39,535 bases of DNA from assembly GCA_025927575.1 (NCBI GenBank), contig JAICLJ010000024.1:1-39535 (forward strand), written 5' to 3'. The notes below the pieces were generated by a model. That model made no database searches. It was not told where the DNA came from and saw only the letters and a program-made list of their open reading frames with translations. This DNA comes from Bryobacteraceae bacterium. GTDB taxonomy: Bacteria; Acidobacteriota; Terriglobia; Bryobacterales; Bryobacteraceae. A program made the position numbers and the translations under genes. Of the stretch, positions 8,284 to 17,142 are shown piece after piece. Positions within the stretch are counted from its first letter, which is position 1. The number at the start of each line of letters is the position of its first letter.

Positions 8284-9530
8284 CAGGGTCGGCGCGCGCT
8301 GCTAACACGCCTTTGATGCGGCAAGTGGAAAAGATTGCCGCGAGCCCGATCCTTCATGGCTCCGATGCATTGTGCAGACTGCTCCGCTATCTGGCATACG
8401 AAGCAATCGAAAATCCTGGCGCTTCCATTAAGGAATACCGAATTGCAACAGAAGTCTTCGGACGCTCCCAGGAGTTCGATCCGAAGCTCGATTCGACGGT
8501 CCGCGTACAGACTGGCCGTCTTCGATCGAAACTGGCCGAATATTACAATACGCTTGGCAGCCGAGACGAATTTCTGATCGAGGTTCCCAAGGGCGCTTAC
8601 CTACTTTTATTTCATTCCCGCAACGATCGTGGCAATGTCGCGCCGGCCGTTGTTAGTATTACGCCCGCCCCCGCGCAACCACGGAATCACAACTGGATGA
8701 TTTTGGCAGGCGCAGCGCTGGCCGTAGTTGCGGGATTTGTGCTCCTGTGGGCCCGCTATGCTACTCCGGCCGCGAATTGGCGGACCATGCTGAGGGCCGA
8801 GCGCATCCAGGGTTCCGATCTGACGATACTGGGACATTTCTGGGGCACATTCTGCAAGGATGACGATGGCCCAATCGTCGTGTACAGCAACGCGGAGTTT
8901 ATCGGCCGGCCGGAGAGCGGAATGCGGTACTTACAGCCTTCGGATCCGAAGAACGCCATCCTCGATCACTACACCGGGGTCGGCGAGGTGATGGCGATGC
9001 ACGATATCGATTACGTGTTCAGCGGCCTTCACAGCGCCCTGCGCGTAAAACGCGGGCGGCTTCTGACCTTCGACGACGCTCAGAGCAACGACCTGATTTT
9101 CGTGGGATCGCCTTCTGAAAACCTGACGCTGCGCGATCTCCCGATTACGCAGGATTTTGTTTTTCGCCGGTCCACCGCGCCCGGCCACAGCGGCGATCTG
9201 ACAATTGTAAACGTTCATCCGCAGCCAGGTGAGCCTCCGGGATTCATGGCGAACCCCGAGTTACCGGTTAGAGAAGACTACGCGGTAATGAGCATGATAC
9301 GGAACAAACGCCACACGGTTCTAATCCTGGCCGGCGCCTCAACTTTCGGTACGCAGGCTGCCGTCGAGTTTGTCTGTAACCCGGATCGCCTGAAGGAATT
9401 GCTTCAGCGAGTCAATGGCCGTTCCGACCAAAACATTCAGCCCTTTGAGGCCGTGCTTCGAGTCACGGTGAGCAAAGGTGTGCCGATCGCCTCCAAAATT
9501 GAAACACTGCATATATTGAAGGTCTCCTAA
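8268..9530 (+). CDS. Winged-helix transmembrane protein, putative receptor regulator 1
   Basis: About 420 residues. Residues 17-115 resemble the OmpR/PhoB winged helix: VFGRSQEFDPKLD, then VRVQTGRLRSKLAEYY matching the VDVHIRRLR recognition helix, then VPKGAYLLLF as the wing. A transmembrane segment spans about 143-163. The C-terminal part (about 250 residues) should be periplasmic and I do not recognise its fold. The layout resembles ToxR/CadC one-component regulators. Its N-terminal domain is shared with the gene at 17143 (both have IKEY, then FGR or LGR, FDPK, VRV, RLR). It is divergent from receptor 1 and probably controls it; that is inference. The start is unsure: ATG 8268 or 8274 fits the paralogue's length, with AGGGGAAAGG rather far upstream; TTG 8232 would be longer. 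Confidence 0.75.
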   Translation: MLMSVTGSARAANTPLMRQVEKIAASPILHGSDALCRLLRYLAYEAIENPGASIKEYRIATEVFGRSQEFDPKLDSTVRVQTGRLRSKLAEYYNTLGSRDEFLIEVPKGAYLLLFHSRNDRGNVAPAVVSITPAPAQPRNHNWMILAGAALAVVAGFVLLWARYATPAANWRTMLRAERIQGSDLTILGHFWGTFCKDDDGPIVVYSNAEFIGRPESGMRYLQPSDPKNAILDHYTGVGEVMAMHDIDYVFSGLHSALRVKRGRLLTFDDAQSNDLIFVGSPSENLTLRDLPITQDFVFRRSTAPGHSGDLTIVNVHPQPGEPPGFMANPELPVREDYAVMSMIRNKRHTVLILAGASTFGTQAAVEFVCNPDRLKELLQRVNGRSDQNIQPFEAVLRVTVSKGVPIASKIETLHILKVS

Positions 9531-9556
9531 GACAATGTCCGCGAGTTTTCAGCGAA

Positions 9557-10852
9557 TTATGCCTGAGATTTCGTGAGGTCACGCCCAAGTAATCCTCGAA
9601 AGAGATGCCAATAGGGGCCAGCCCCGTTCCACCGCCCTCTCCAGCCGAAACTCTCGGCAGGCTCCGAGAGCAGGCGCTCGTATTCGGTCTGAAATGATTC
9701 GATCATCCGATCGAGGGTGAAATGATTCAGTACCCAGGCGCGGGCTTCTTTGCCCATGCGGCGACGTTCCTCCGGGTGAAGCGCCAAGCGGTGCAAAGCT
9801 TGTGCCAGGGCCGAGGGCGATTCCGGCTTCACCAAAACGCCCGTTTTGCCTTCGAGGACTACTTCCTCGATCCCGCCTACTCGCGCGGCAACCACCGGCA
9901 GTCGCTCGAGTCCTGCCTCCGCTGCCGCCAAAGCGAATGCTTCTCTTCGGGAAGGCAGCACCGCAATATCGGTGGCATCCCGGTAGATGGCTCCGACGTC
10001 GCTTCTCTGCCCGATAAGATGAACCCGATGCTGGACACCCAGCCGGCGCGCAAGGCGCTCCAATGCATGCCGCTCTTCGCCTTCACCCACGATGATCAGG
10101 TGCATCTCTGGCGTACCTGGAGGCAAGCAGGTTAGCGCCCGGATCGCAAGATCGAGACCCTTCAGATGGATCAGGGCTGCAACTGCTGTAGCGACAACGG
10201 CGTCTTGCCTGATGCCGAGGCTCGCGCGAAGGCCGCAGGCATCGCCGCCCTCCAGCCGCAGCGGATTCAGACCGTTGTAGATAACGCGAGTCTGGGCCTC
10301 TGGAACCCCATCCTCAATGAGCGGGCGCACCACGGCTTTGGAACAACCAACCGTCAGCGGCGCCTGATGCAGCCCAAGCTTGTAACGCCTGAACCGCCGA
10401 TCAAGCACGTGGAGGTGGACGAGCATGGGCACTCTCGCGGTTCGCGCCAATGGTATCGTCCATTGCGCCGTGCCGCCGGCATTGGCGTGAATCAACTTGA
10501 TATTGTGACGCCTAACGATCTGTAAACCGGTCCGGATCAGCGATGAATACCGGAACACATCGAACCACGGGGCCGCGCGGCCCAGCAGAATACAAAAGCG
10601 GTCTTGATACGCAGTGAAACCATAGGTTCTGACCTTGTCAGCCAACGTAGGACTATCGCACCAAACGATCGGTTCAAACCGATTGCGATCAATATTCCTG
10701 ATCAGATCCAGCAGCACACGCTCGCTGCCACGAATCAGGTCGTCGCCCGAGTGGACGTACAGGATTCGCATGCGCGAGGTGGGGCCTGCAACGCTGGATG
10801 GCAGGAGCGGCTCCGCGAGGTCTGAGGTCTCCACGAGTTGTTCCCAGTTCAA
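9557..10852 (-). CDS. GT4-family glycosyltransferase
   Basis: A GT-B fold glycosyltransferase of the GT4 family, which transfers a sugar from a nucleotide-sugar donor to a glycan or lipid acceptor. The N-terminal domain begins MRILYVHSGDDLIRGSERVL with the glycine-containing loop of this family. The C-terminal donor domain shows VIYNGL, VGEGEER, HLIGQRSDV and REAFALAAAEAGLERLPVVA (the E-X7-E region), ending with the usual cross-over helix (FTLDRMIESFQTEYERLL). No membrane segment is seen, so it is cytoplasmic. The start is uncertain: TTG 10852 has GGAG about 12 bases upstream and good coding character after it, whereas ATG 10771 lies exactly at the family's usual N-terminus but lacks a ribosome site. 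The gene stands alone; donor and acceptor are unknown. Confidence 0.87.
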   Translation of the reverse strand: MNWEQLVETSDLAEPLLPSSVAGPTSRMRILYVHSGDDLIRGSERVLLDLIRNIDRNRFEPIVWCDSPTLADKVRTYGFTAYQDRFCILLGRAAPWFDVFRYSSLIRTGLQIVRRHNIKLIHANAGGTAQWTIPLARTARVPMLVHLHVLDRRFRRYKLGLHQAPLTVGCSKAVVRPLIEDGVPEAQTRVIYNGLNPLRLEGGDACGLRASLGIRQDAVVATAVAALIHLKGLDLAIRALTCLPPGTPEMHLIIVGEGEERHALERLARRLGVQHRVHLIGQRSDVGAIYRDATDIAVLPSRREAFALAAAEAGLERLPVVAARVGGIEEVVLEGKTGVLVKPESPSALAQALHRLALHPEERRRMGKEARAWVLNHFTLDRMIESFQTEYERLLSEPAESFGWRGRWNGAGPYWHLFRGLLGRDLTKSQA

Positions 10853-11003
10853 TATGCGGGTTCACTCCTGCAGCAGCCGGAGAACAAACTTTAATTTGGC
10901 TGAACTGCACGGCATTTTGGTCTACATGGCGCCTAGTTGCAATTTTACTATGCTTGCCTGTGGGAGCCGGTCGCTGCGGCAAAACGGAGGAGCAAGCAGC
11001 GGG

Positions 11004-12260
11004 TTAACGCAAATCGTGCGATGGCCCCAGCCGCAGCATATTTGCCTGCTTTTGTTCCGCTGCGCGCTTTATCTCAGCGGCCTTGGCAAACGCGGATTTC
11101 GCTCCTGCGCTGTCGCCCTTCTGCCTTAGGAGCAGCGCCAGGGTATTGTAGGGACCCGAGGTGGAGCCATCAATTGCAATCGATTTCCGCAGCGCGTCCA
11201 TAGCTTCATCCAGATCTCCCGTCTGCTTCAGAGCGACACCGAGCATGTACCAGGCCTGGGCATATTCCGGCCGCTGCTGGACGGCGGTTCGCATCTGCTC
11301 GATGGTCTTTTCGAAATTGCCCGACTGCCAGTATGTGATGCCCAGTGTGTAGTGCGCTTCCGTCAGATCAGGTGCTAGTTGGATGGACCTCTGGAATTCC
11401 ATCACAGCGTTCTTTAGATCGTCCTTCTCCTTATAGGCGACGCCAAGATCGTAGTGAGCGACGGCCAAGGTCGGATGTTCATGCGTAACGGCGGTGAGTT
11501 GCTTAATCGCGTCCTCGATTTCACCCTTCTGGATGTAGGCAAAGCCGATATTGGCCTGGGCGAGAAGATTACCCGGATCGTGTTCGAGGACCTTTTTGTA
11601 CTGGGCCAGCCCGGCATCCGGATCGCGGTTATTGACGAGCGCGGTGCCGTAGCTGTTCCGCAGATCCAGGTTTTCAGGATCCAGGTCGACGGCCCGCTTG
11701 AAGGCATCGCAGGCTTCAGTCAGTTTTCCCGTTGATTGGTAAGCCGACGCGAGTGTTTGCCAAACGGCGGCGTTGTTTTGCAACCGTTTGCTCGCCGTCT
11801 GTAATTCACGAATGGCATCGGCGTAATGGCCCGTCTCTTCGTAGGCGCTACCAAGCCGAAAGCGGTAATCGCCCTTGTCCGGCGCCAGTTCGGCTGCTTT
11901 CTGTAAGGCGCGCACGGCCGGGTCGATTTCACTAGTGAGCCACAAGGCGACGCCCAGATGATAGTAGGCCTGAGCGAAAGTCGGGTCGAGTTCCACTGCT
12001 CGTTTGAAATAGGGAATCGCCTCGGCCGTACGATTTGTGGCCGCCAGGATAAAGCCGATCTCGTCCGGGAAAGAGGCGGTTTCCGGCGAGAGCTTCGCTA
12101 ATTCCTGAAATTTTGTCAGCGCATCCGCTACATTGTGGGCGGCGAGCGCCTGTCGAGCTTCCGATTCGAGCTGCTGAAGTCGTTGCGCATTTTGCGATAG
12201 CACGAAACCGCAGCCAAACAGGATGAGAAGAAATCCCCGGAGCATTCGCAACGCACTCAT
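11004..12260 (-). CDS. Secreted or membrane-anchored TPR protein
   Basis: A 418-residue protein from ATG 12260. Residues 1-22 look like a signal peptide (MSALRMLRGFLLILFGCGFV). The rest is an almost continuous array of about ten TPR units, with repeated patterns such as AEAIPYFKRAVELDPTFAQA, YYHLGVALW and EAHYTLGITYWQSGNFEKT. TPR arrays bind proteins, and such solenoids are very common in Acidobacteriota, often with lipid- or periplasm-associated roles. No enzymatic domain is present. The open frame extends to 12440, but that extension lacks a signal peptide at its front and overlaps the divergent gene. The partner gene on the plus strand is also a TPR protein, only 13 bp away start to start. 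Confidence 0.8.
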   Translation of the reverse strand: MSALRMLRGFLLILFGCGFVLSQNAQRLQQLESEARQALAAHNVADALTKFQELAKLSPETASFPDEIGFILAATNRTAEAIPYFKRAVELDPTFAQAYYHLGVALWLTSEIDPAVRALQKAAELAPDKGDYRFRLGSAYEETGHYADAIRELQTASKRLQNNAAVWQTLASAYQSTGKLTEACDAFKRAVDLDPENLDLRNSYGTALVNNRDPDAGLAQYKKVLEHDPGNLLAQANIGFAYIQKGEIEDAIKQLTAVTHEHPTLAVAHYDLGVAYKEKDDLKNAVMEFQRSIQLAPDLTEAHYTLGITYWQSGNFEKTIEQMRTAVQQRPEYAQAWYMLGVALKQTGDLDEAMDALRKSIAIDGSTSGPYNTLALLLRQKGDSAGAKSAFAKAAEIKRAAEQKQANMLRLGPSHDLR

Positions 12261-12266
12261 TATACT
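12261..12266 (+). promoter_or_regulatory. Putative -10 element of a leaderless transcript
   Basis: TATACT at 12261-12266 ends seven bases before the ATG at 12274. Transcription starting at that distance would begin on or next to the ATG. No Shine-Dalgarno is present. No convincing -35 hexamer is seen 17 bp upstream. Confidence 0.35.
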
Positions 12267-12273
12267 TTTCAAT

Positions 12274-13128
12274 ATGCTCTCGCTTTTCTGCGCGCTGCTG
12301 TTTTGGTTTGGCGCGGGCGACGCGGCCCATAGGCAGGGTGTCGAGCTATACAAGCAGCAAAAGTACAACGAAGCGATCGCGGTACTCGAGCAGTCGTCGA
12401 AGACGGAGGCGCCCGATTCTGCCGAATACCGCGAATCCATGCTGATGATCGGCCAGAGTTATTTCATGCTGTCGCAGGCGCCGAAAGCGATACCGTGGCT
12501 CGAAAAAGCGCCGTCGAGCAACGAGCGTAACTATATGCTTGGCTACGCCTTCCTGCAAGCCGGTGACCAGGACGGGAGCGTGCGCGCATTCGCCGAGTTG
12601 TTCGGAGTAGATCCGAAAACGGCTGCCGCCCATCTTCTGGCGGGGCAAATGCTGTTAAAGAAAGAATTCACGGACCGGGCCGTGGACGAGGTGAACAAAG
12701 CGCTGGCGATCGATTCAAAGATCCCGCAGGCGCATTTTCTGTTAGCTGAAGTGGCAATCTTTCGCGGACGGCTGGACGAAGGCGTTCGCGAACTGCGGAA
12801 GGAACTCGCCATCGATCCGAACTATTACATGGCATGGTACAGACTGGGCGATGCATATGCGCGCCAGGAACACTGGGATCTGGCGATTTCTAACTTACAA
12901 CGCGCTGTCTGGCTGAATCAAAATTTTAGCGGCCCGCAAATCCTGCTGGGCAAGTGTTATTTCAAAACGGGTGATTACTCGAATGCCGAGAAGTTCCTGC
13001 GCGGCGCGCTAAAGCTGGATCCGCACAACTATTCAGCCACCTATCTGCTGGGAAGGACGCTGTTCGCCCTCGGCCGGACAGACGAGGCCAAGGCGATGAT
13101 GGAGAAGTCGCGCACGCTACAGCAGTAA
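12274..13128 (+). CDS. TPR repeat protein
   Basis: A 284-residue protein with an N-terminal hydrophobic signal segment (MLSLFCALLFWFGAGDAAH) and about seven TPR units, including GVELYKQQKYNEAIAVLEQS, AHFLLAEVAIFRGRLDEGV, WYRLGDAYARQEHWDLAIS and TYLLGRTLFALGRTDEAKAM. It probably acts as a periplasmic protein-binding scaffold; no enzymatic motif is seen. ATG 12274 is chosen because it starts the signal segment. An upstream in-frame ATG at 12223 would overlap the divergent TPR gene. No good ribosome site exists before either; see the -10 element. The gene ends before the tRNA-Sec gene, which is on the opposite strand. Confidence 0.8.
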   Translation: MLSLFCALLFWFGAGDAAHRQGVELYKQQKYNEAIAVLEQSSKTEAPDSAEYRESMLMIGQSYFMLSQAPKAIPWLEKAPSSNERNYMLGYAFLQAGDQDGSVRAFAELFGVDPKTAAAHLLAGQMLLKKEFTDRAVDEVNKALAIDSKIPQAHFLLAEVAIFRGRLDEGVRELRKELAIDPNYYMAWYRLGDAYARQEHWDLAISNLQRAVWLNQNFSGPQILLGKCYFKTGDYSNAEKFLRGALKLDPHNYSATYLLGRTLFALGRTDEAKAMMEKSRTLQQ

Positions 13129-13212
13129 AGCCTTGGAGTCGCCGCAGGGAATTTCACGATTCGGTAGCCTCAGGCACCCGGACCATATTGCCATGCAACT
13201 TTTCGGGCCAGG

Positions 13213-13307
13213 TGGCGGAAGCTAATGGGAGTCGAACCCACCCGTGACACAAAGCGCCGCACTCCGGTTTTGAAGACCGGGCCCTGCACCGGCAGAGTCT
13301 AGCTTCC
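13213..13307 (-). tRNA. selC: tRNA-Sec (anticodon UCA)
   Basis: The minus strand reads as a 95-nt selenocysteine tRNA. The acceptor stem is 8 bp (GGAAGCTA with TAGCTTCC), longer than normal and typical of tRNA-Sec, followed by discriminator G and an encoded CCA at 13215-13213. The anticodon arm is CCGGT-CTTCAAA-ACCGG with UCA in the loop, which decodes UGA. A long variable arm precedes the T arm (GGGTTCGACTCCC). Its presence implies the genome decodes UGA as selenocysteine somewhere. No selA, selB or selD gene and no obvious selenoprotein lies in this window. Confidence 0.95.
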
Positions 13308-13353
13308 AGACGCGATTGTAGCGTGCCGAGGGATTGCGGCGGTCTTCAAAGGC

Positions 13354-13379
13354 TGGGGCGAGGGCGTGGCCTCGCCCCA
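13354..13379 (-). terminator. Hairpin downstream of receptor 2
   Basis: TGGGGCGAGG (13354-13363) pairs perfectly with CCTCGCCCCA (13370-13379) around GCGTGG, starting 10 bp past the receptor stop. It separates the receptor transcript from selC on the same strand. The tail on the minus strand is only GCCTTTG, so the T-run is weak. Confidence 0.6.
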
Positions 13380-13389
13380 CGAAATCATT

Positions 13390-16300
13390 TTAGAAGTAGA
13401 ACTTCACTTCTAACTCGACCACGCGGCTGCCTTGCTTGTTCGTGGCTGTCCCGAAGTTGGGATTGGTCTGCGTTATTTGGCCGCTTGCGTCCTGTTGGTA
13501 CTCAAGTGTCAAATTGTTGGTTCCGCTGGGAAATGACCATAACGGGTGGTTCAGGAAATTGTAGGCCTGGACGCGGAACTGCAGTTTCATCGACTCTTTG
13601 ATCTGGAAGTTCTTGAAGATTCCCAGGTCAGCATCGAAGAAGGCTGGCCCGTACGCCACGGGCAAGAGCGTGGGGCCATTTACTCCGACTTGCGTGGGCG
13701 CGGCAAAGCAGCTTCCGTTGATGAATTGGTGCGGTCCGAGGTTCTTCGTGGGATCGCACGTCACGATCGGATTGAGCTGAATCGCATTGGTACCCAGTAT
13801 GGATTGGTTGCTGATCTGAATACCCTTGGGGTTCGCAGCGCTGATAGAGCCGGGGATAATGGCATTGTTCAACTGCATGTTGAAATTGTCGTTGCCACCT
13901 CCGTTGAAGGTAAGGTTAGCGCCACTCTGCCATTGAGCGATACCGGAAACCTGCCAGCCATTAACCAGACCGGCCGCGATCTTGTTGTTGCGTATCGGGC
14001 TGGGTAGTACGATCGAGTACGCAGCATTGAACAAGTGTGTCCGGTTGCCCGGCTGAATGCCGTAGTTGTTCCTCAGATTGAACGGGTCGAGGTTGGCTTG
14101 ACCGCCCGAAGGGCTGACGATGCCCAAAGCCTTTTGGAAGGTATAGTTCAGGCTCATCGTGTAGCTTCCTCTCTGGCGCGCCCACGTCATCTGAAATGCG
14201 TTGTAGTTTGCGTACAGATTGTTAGTCGCCAGGTTGAGGTCTTGATAACCCTGCAGAGGACGGAATTTGTCTGCATTCGCAGTATCCGGATTGGCCTCCC
14301 CTAACATCGATCCCGCTGGAACCAGATTGATGTTGCTTCCGGCTCCCGAAGTATTCTGCAAGTCGCGGCTGCGATTGCCGACGTAGGAGAGTTCCATCAA
14401 GCTTGTCCATGGCAGCCGTTGCGAGAGGGTGACGCTATAGCTGTCCGTGTACGGCTGGCGGTCATCCTTGCTGTCAACAGCAGCGGGCGCAGCCGGCGTC
14501 GCATTGAAATCGATAGAGGAAAGGTTACTCGCGAGCAGGGGGCCTACGCCGCCCCAGTTGGTCGGGCTCAAATTGATCGATTCAGCACCGGCGGAGGCGT
14601 CTAAGCCATTTGTGAACTGCCCCGAGTGATAGTAGAAACGACCCCAACCACCGCGGAGAACTGTGTTGCCCTTGCCCGTGAGGTCGTAAGCGACTCCGAA
14701 GCGCGGCTGCCAGAAGAGCGTTCTCGATGGGAATCCCCCCAGAGGAACGCTCGCATCTTTGCTGTGCCACTGGAAGCCGCAGAAGGTAGGCGCCGCTGCG
14801 CAATCGGGGCGGAACTGCGATTGGTTGAAGATGGAATAACCAAACCCTTCGTTATCCACCCAAGGCTGGAAATGCGAGAGGCGCAGGCCGAATTCCAGCG
14901 TGAGTCTTTGTGTAGTCTTCCAGGAATCCTGGATGAAACCCTCATACGTGTTGTAGGCGATGTCATTGATGCGATTAAAGTTCGCCTCGTTGTAGCTGGA
15001 CATGTTTCCGGTCAGCATGTCTGCGTATGCATTGCCTGTGGTGAAGGTATTGGATGACGGAATAAACTGCATGTAGCCGTTTGTGTTGTTGTTAGCCGGC
15101 TGAGCATTCCGTATCCACTCGTAAAAGAAACCTGTTTTCAGCGTATGAGTGCCCCAAACTTTCGTGAGGGTGTCGCTGGCGCTCGGCATATATTTATTGG
15201 CATACAGTCCCGAAGCGGGGCCGCCGGCTTCAAAACCGCCTGGTTGGAAAATAAGAGCCGCTTCTCCCGATCCGCCGTTACCGCCAAAAGAAGGAATCTG
15301 CGAAACGCCATTCTTGAAAAGCCCCGCGTTGTTAAAGCCAACCGTCTTTCGGTCTACTTTGCTTGGGTCCGCAAAGACGTTCGGGAAGCCTACGAACGTG
15401 TAGGCGAAGACGACCTCGTTCGTCATCGTCGGGCTGAATACGTGAGTTAGCGATCCCGATATGGAATCAGACCGGTTCTTGCCTTCAACGGGAGTCGGGT
15501 AGGGGACCTGGTCGGACTGCCGCCACCACAGACCAACCGGAAATTGCTGCGTCTCGCGCTGCAGGTTATAGCGCACGAACAGCTTCGTGTTATCGCTGAT
15601 GTTGTAGTCCACGCGCGATACCCACTGAACATTGTTTTGGTTAAAGATCTCCGATTGCACATAATTAAACCCGCCCGTAGCGTTGGGATCCGCATTCGGC
15701 CCCGGGTACAGCTTCATCAGGGCCAGCATGTTGGGGTCAATCTGCGAGGCTGGAATCTGGCCACCCGGGAATGTCGTTTGATTCACTTGCCCGGGAGCCT
15801 TGCCGGATGCCGTGATATTCCCCAATTTCGCGACTTCCGCGGGCGAGAAATCGCCGTTGAGCATGCCGGCGGTCGGAACCGTTGCCGTCAGCAGGCCGGT
15901 ATCGAGGACCTGGTAAAAATATTCATAACCGGTGAAGAAGAACAGCTTGTTGCGGTTTTTGTTGAAGTTGGTAAACGGAATCAGCACAGGCCCGCCAATG
16001 CTGCCGCCGGGGTAGTAATACTTGTTCGCAGGCTGCGGTGTTCCAGTCGCGTTTGCGTACGCGTCGTTCGAATTCAAGACGTAATTCCTCGCGTCGAAGA
16101 ACGCATTGCCGTGAAAATCCGATCCGCCGGCCTTCGTTACCGAGGTGATAACGGCCGGTCCCTTTTGGTTTTCAGCGCCATAGTTCGACGTAAGTACCTT
16201 GAACTCCTGGAGGAAATCTGAGTTCGGGTTCACTGGAGTGTCGCAGTTGCACCCCGGATCCGAGACGTGTGCGCCATCGGCCACGATGTCAAGCGTGTTG

Positions 16301-16920
16301 GTCGGAAGACCGTTGTAGTTAAAGGCATTGTTCAGCGGGCTTTGGCTGCCGGAGTCTCCGTTGCCGTTAATGCCGATGGTCTGGCCGCTGTAGTTCGATT
16401 TGTTTACTGCTCCGTTCTGCATGCCGAAGCCCGGCATGATCTTGATGTACTCGGCGGCATTGCTGCCCACCTGGACAAAATTCTGCAGTTCCTTAGTCGT
16501 GAGAGTGCTCGATTTTTCACCGGAATCGACCGGAGCAACCACATCGGCCGCTCCGGAGACTTCAACGGTCTGGCTGGTTTCCCCAACCTGTAGAGTGGCA
16601 TTGATGTTGCGCTTTTCCGCGCCGCCCAGCCTGATGCCCTCCGCTTTATAGGACTGGAATCCAGGGGCCTCTATTGTCAGGATGTAAGAACCGACGGGAA
16701 CGGAGGCAAACGTATAGTAGCCATGGGTATCGGTAGTCGTCACGCGCTCCGAGCCCGATTCCGCGTCACGCAAGGTGGCCTTGGCGTTCGCCACCAGCGC
16801 GCCCGTCGGATCGCTCACCACCCCGGTAAGAGTGGCGAACATGCCTTGCGCCCAGAGGGTTGTGCCCACGAGTAGGGTAAGGGCAAGCCCGCAAAACAGC
16901 CGAGTCAACGTTCTTTGCAT
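13390..16920 (-). CDS. Oar-like TonB-dependent outer-membrane receptor (receptor 2)
   Basis: A 1176-residue protein with a signal peptide (MQRTLTRLFCGLALTLLVGT...WAQ), an N-terminal carboxypeptidase-regulatory-like domain (LTGVVSDPTGALVANAKATL, then DTHGYYTFASVPVGSY), a plug-like region (LTTKELQNFVQVGSNAAEYI, TLDIVADGAHVSD) and a long beta-barrel ending in KFYF with the terminal aromatic of outer-membrane proteins. The ATG at 16920 follows GGGAGGT at proper spacing. It should import a large ligand, and the neighbouring malectin-type regulator and sugar enzymes suggest a glycan; this is inference. It is similar in size and plan to receptor 1 but clearly divergent in sequence. A hairpin follows its stop codon. 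Confidence 0.88.
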   Translation of the reverse strand: MQRTLTRLFCGLALTLLVGTTLWAQGMFATLTGVVSDPTGALVANAKATLRDAESGSERVTTTDTHGYYTFASVPVGSYILTIEAPGFQSYKAEGIRLGGAEKRNINATLQVGETSQTVEVSGAADVVAPVDSGEKSSTLTTKELQNFVQVGSNAAEYIKIMPGFGMQNGAVNKSNYSGQTIGINGNGDSGSQSPLNNAFNYNGLPTNTLDIVADGAHVSDPGCNCDTPVNPNSDFLQEFKVLTSNYGAENQKGPAVITSVTKAGGSDFHGNAFFDARNYVLNSNDAYANATGTPQPANKYYYPGGSIGGPVLIPFTNFNKNRNKLFFFTGYEYFYQVLDTGLLTATVPTAGMLNGDFSPAEVAKLGNITASGKAPGQVNQTTFPGGQIPASQIDPNMLALMKLYPGPNADPNATGGFNYVQSEIFNQNNVQWVSRVDYNISDNTKLFVRYNLQRETQQFPVGLWWRQSDQVPYPTPVEGKNRSDSISGSLTHVFSPTMTNEVVFAYTFVGFPNVFADPSKVDRKTVGFNNAGLFKNGVSQIPSFGGNGGSGEAALIFQPGGFEAGGPASGLYANKYMPSASDTLTKVWGTHTLKTGFFYEWIRNAQPANNNTNGYMQFIPSSNTFTTGNAYADMLTGNMSSYNEANFNRINDIAYNTYEGFIQDSWKTTQRLTLEFGLRLSHFQPWVDNEGFGYSIFNQSQFRPDCAAAPTFCGFQWHSKDASVPLGGFPSRTLFWQPRFGVAYDLTGKGNTVLRGGWGRFYYHSGQFTNGLDASAGAESINLSPTNWGGVGPLLASNLSSIDFNATPAAPAAVDSKDDRQPYTDSYSVTLSQRLPWTSLMELSYVGNRSRDLQNTSGAGSNINLVPAGSMLGEANPDTANADKFRPLQGYQDLNLATNNLYANYNAFQMTWARQRGSYTMSLNYTFQKALGIVSPSGGQANLDPFNLRNNYGIQPGNRTHLFNAAYSIVLPSPIRNNKIAAGLVNGWQVSGIAQWQSGANLTFNGGGNDNFNMQLNNAIIPGSISAANPKGIQISNQSILGTNAIQLNPIVTCDPTKNLGPHQFINGSCFAAPTQVGVNGPTLLPVAYGPAFFDADLGIFKNFQIKESMKLQFRVQAYNFLNHPLWSFPSGTNNLTLEYQQDASGQITQTNPNFGTATNKQGSRVVELEVKFYF

Positions 16921-17021
16921 GAAAGACCTCCCGGAACGGAAAACAACAAGATGGTTAACAAGAATGTACTAGCATTCGGACGGCGTGGCAAGGCTTTGCC
17001 GGTTACCCTGGGGTTACTGTC

Positions 17022-17064
17022 GCGTTAACGCAGTTTTCTCTTTTGTTTTCAACAGCGTTAACGC
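17022..17064. promoter_or_regulatory. Two identical GCGTTAACGC palindromes, likely operators
   Basis: GCGTTAACGC occurs at 17022-17031 and 17055-17064, both perfect palindromes, 33 bp centre to centre (about three helical turns). The stretch between is pyrimidine-rich on the plus strand. A third GTTAAC core lies at 16954-16959, close to the receptor start. All are in the 222-bp divergent gap. A half-site TAACGC also occurs in the other receptor/regulator gap (8171-8176). Binding by the adjacent winged-helix protein is inference. Confidence 0.55.
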
Positions 17065-17142
17065 ACAAAGGGCTCTTGTGAGTAGTAGGACTGGCGTTCC
17101 AGACTGTATCCGGCTTCGCTCTGATATACTTGCCCAAACTTC

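Noticed and set aside
13340-13350. GGTCTTCAAA near the tRNA-Sec gene in inverted orientation
   Set aside because: Matches the anticodon-loop sequence over about 10 bases only, with no flanking stems; probably chance.
15544-16221. 225-codon plus-strand frame inside receptor 2
   Set aside because: Antisense shadow of a well-supported TonB receptor; no independent motif.
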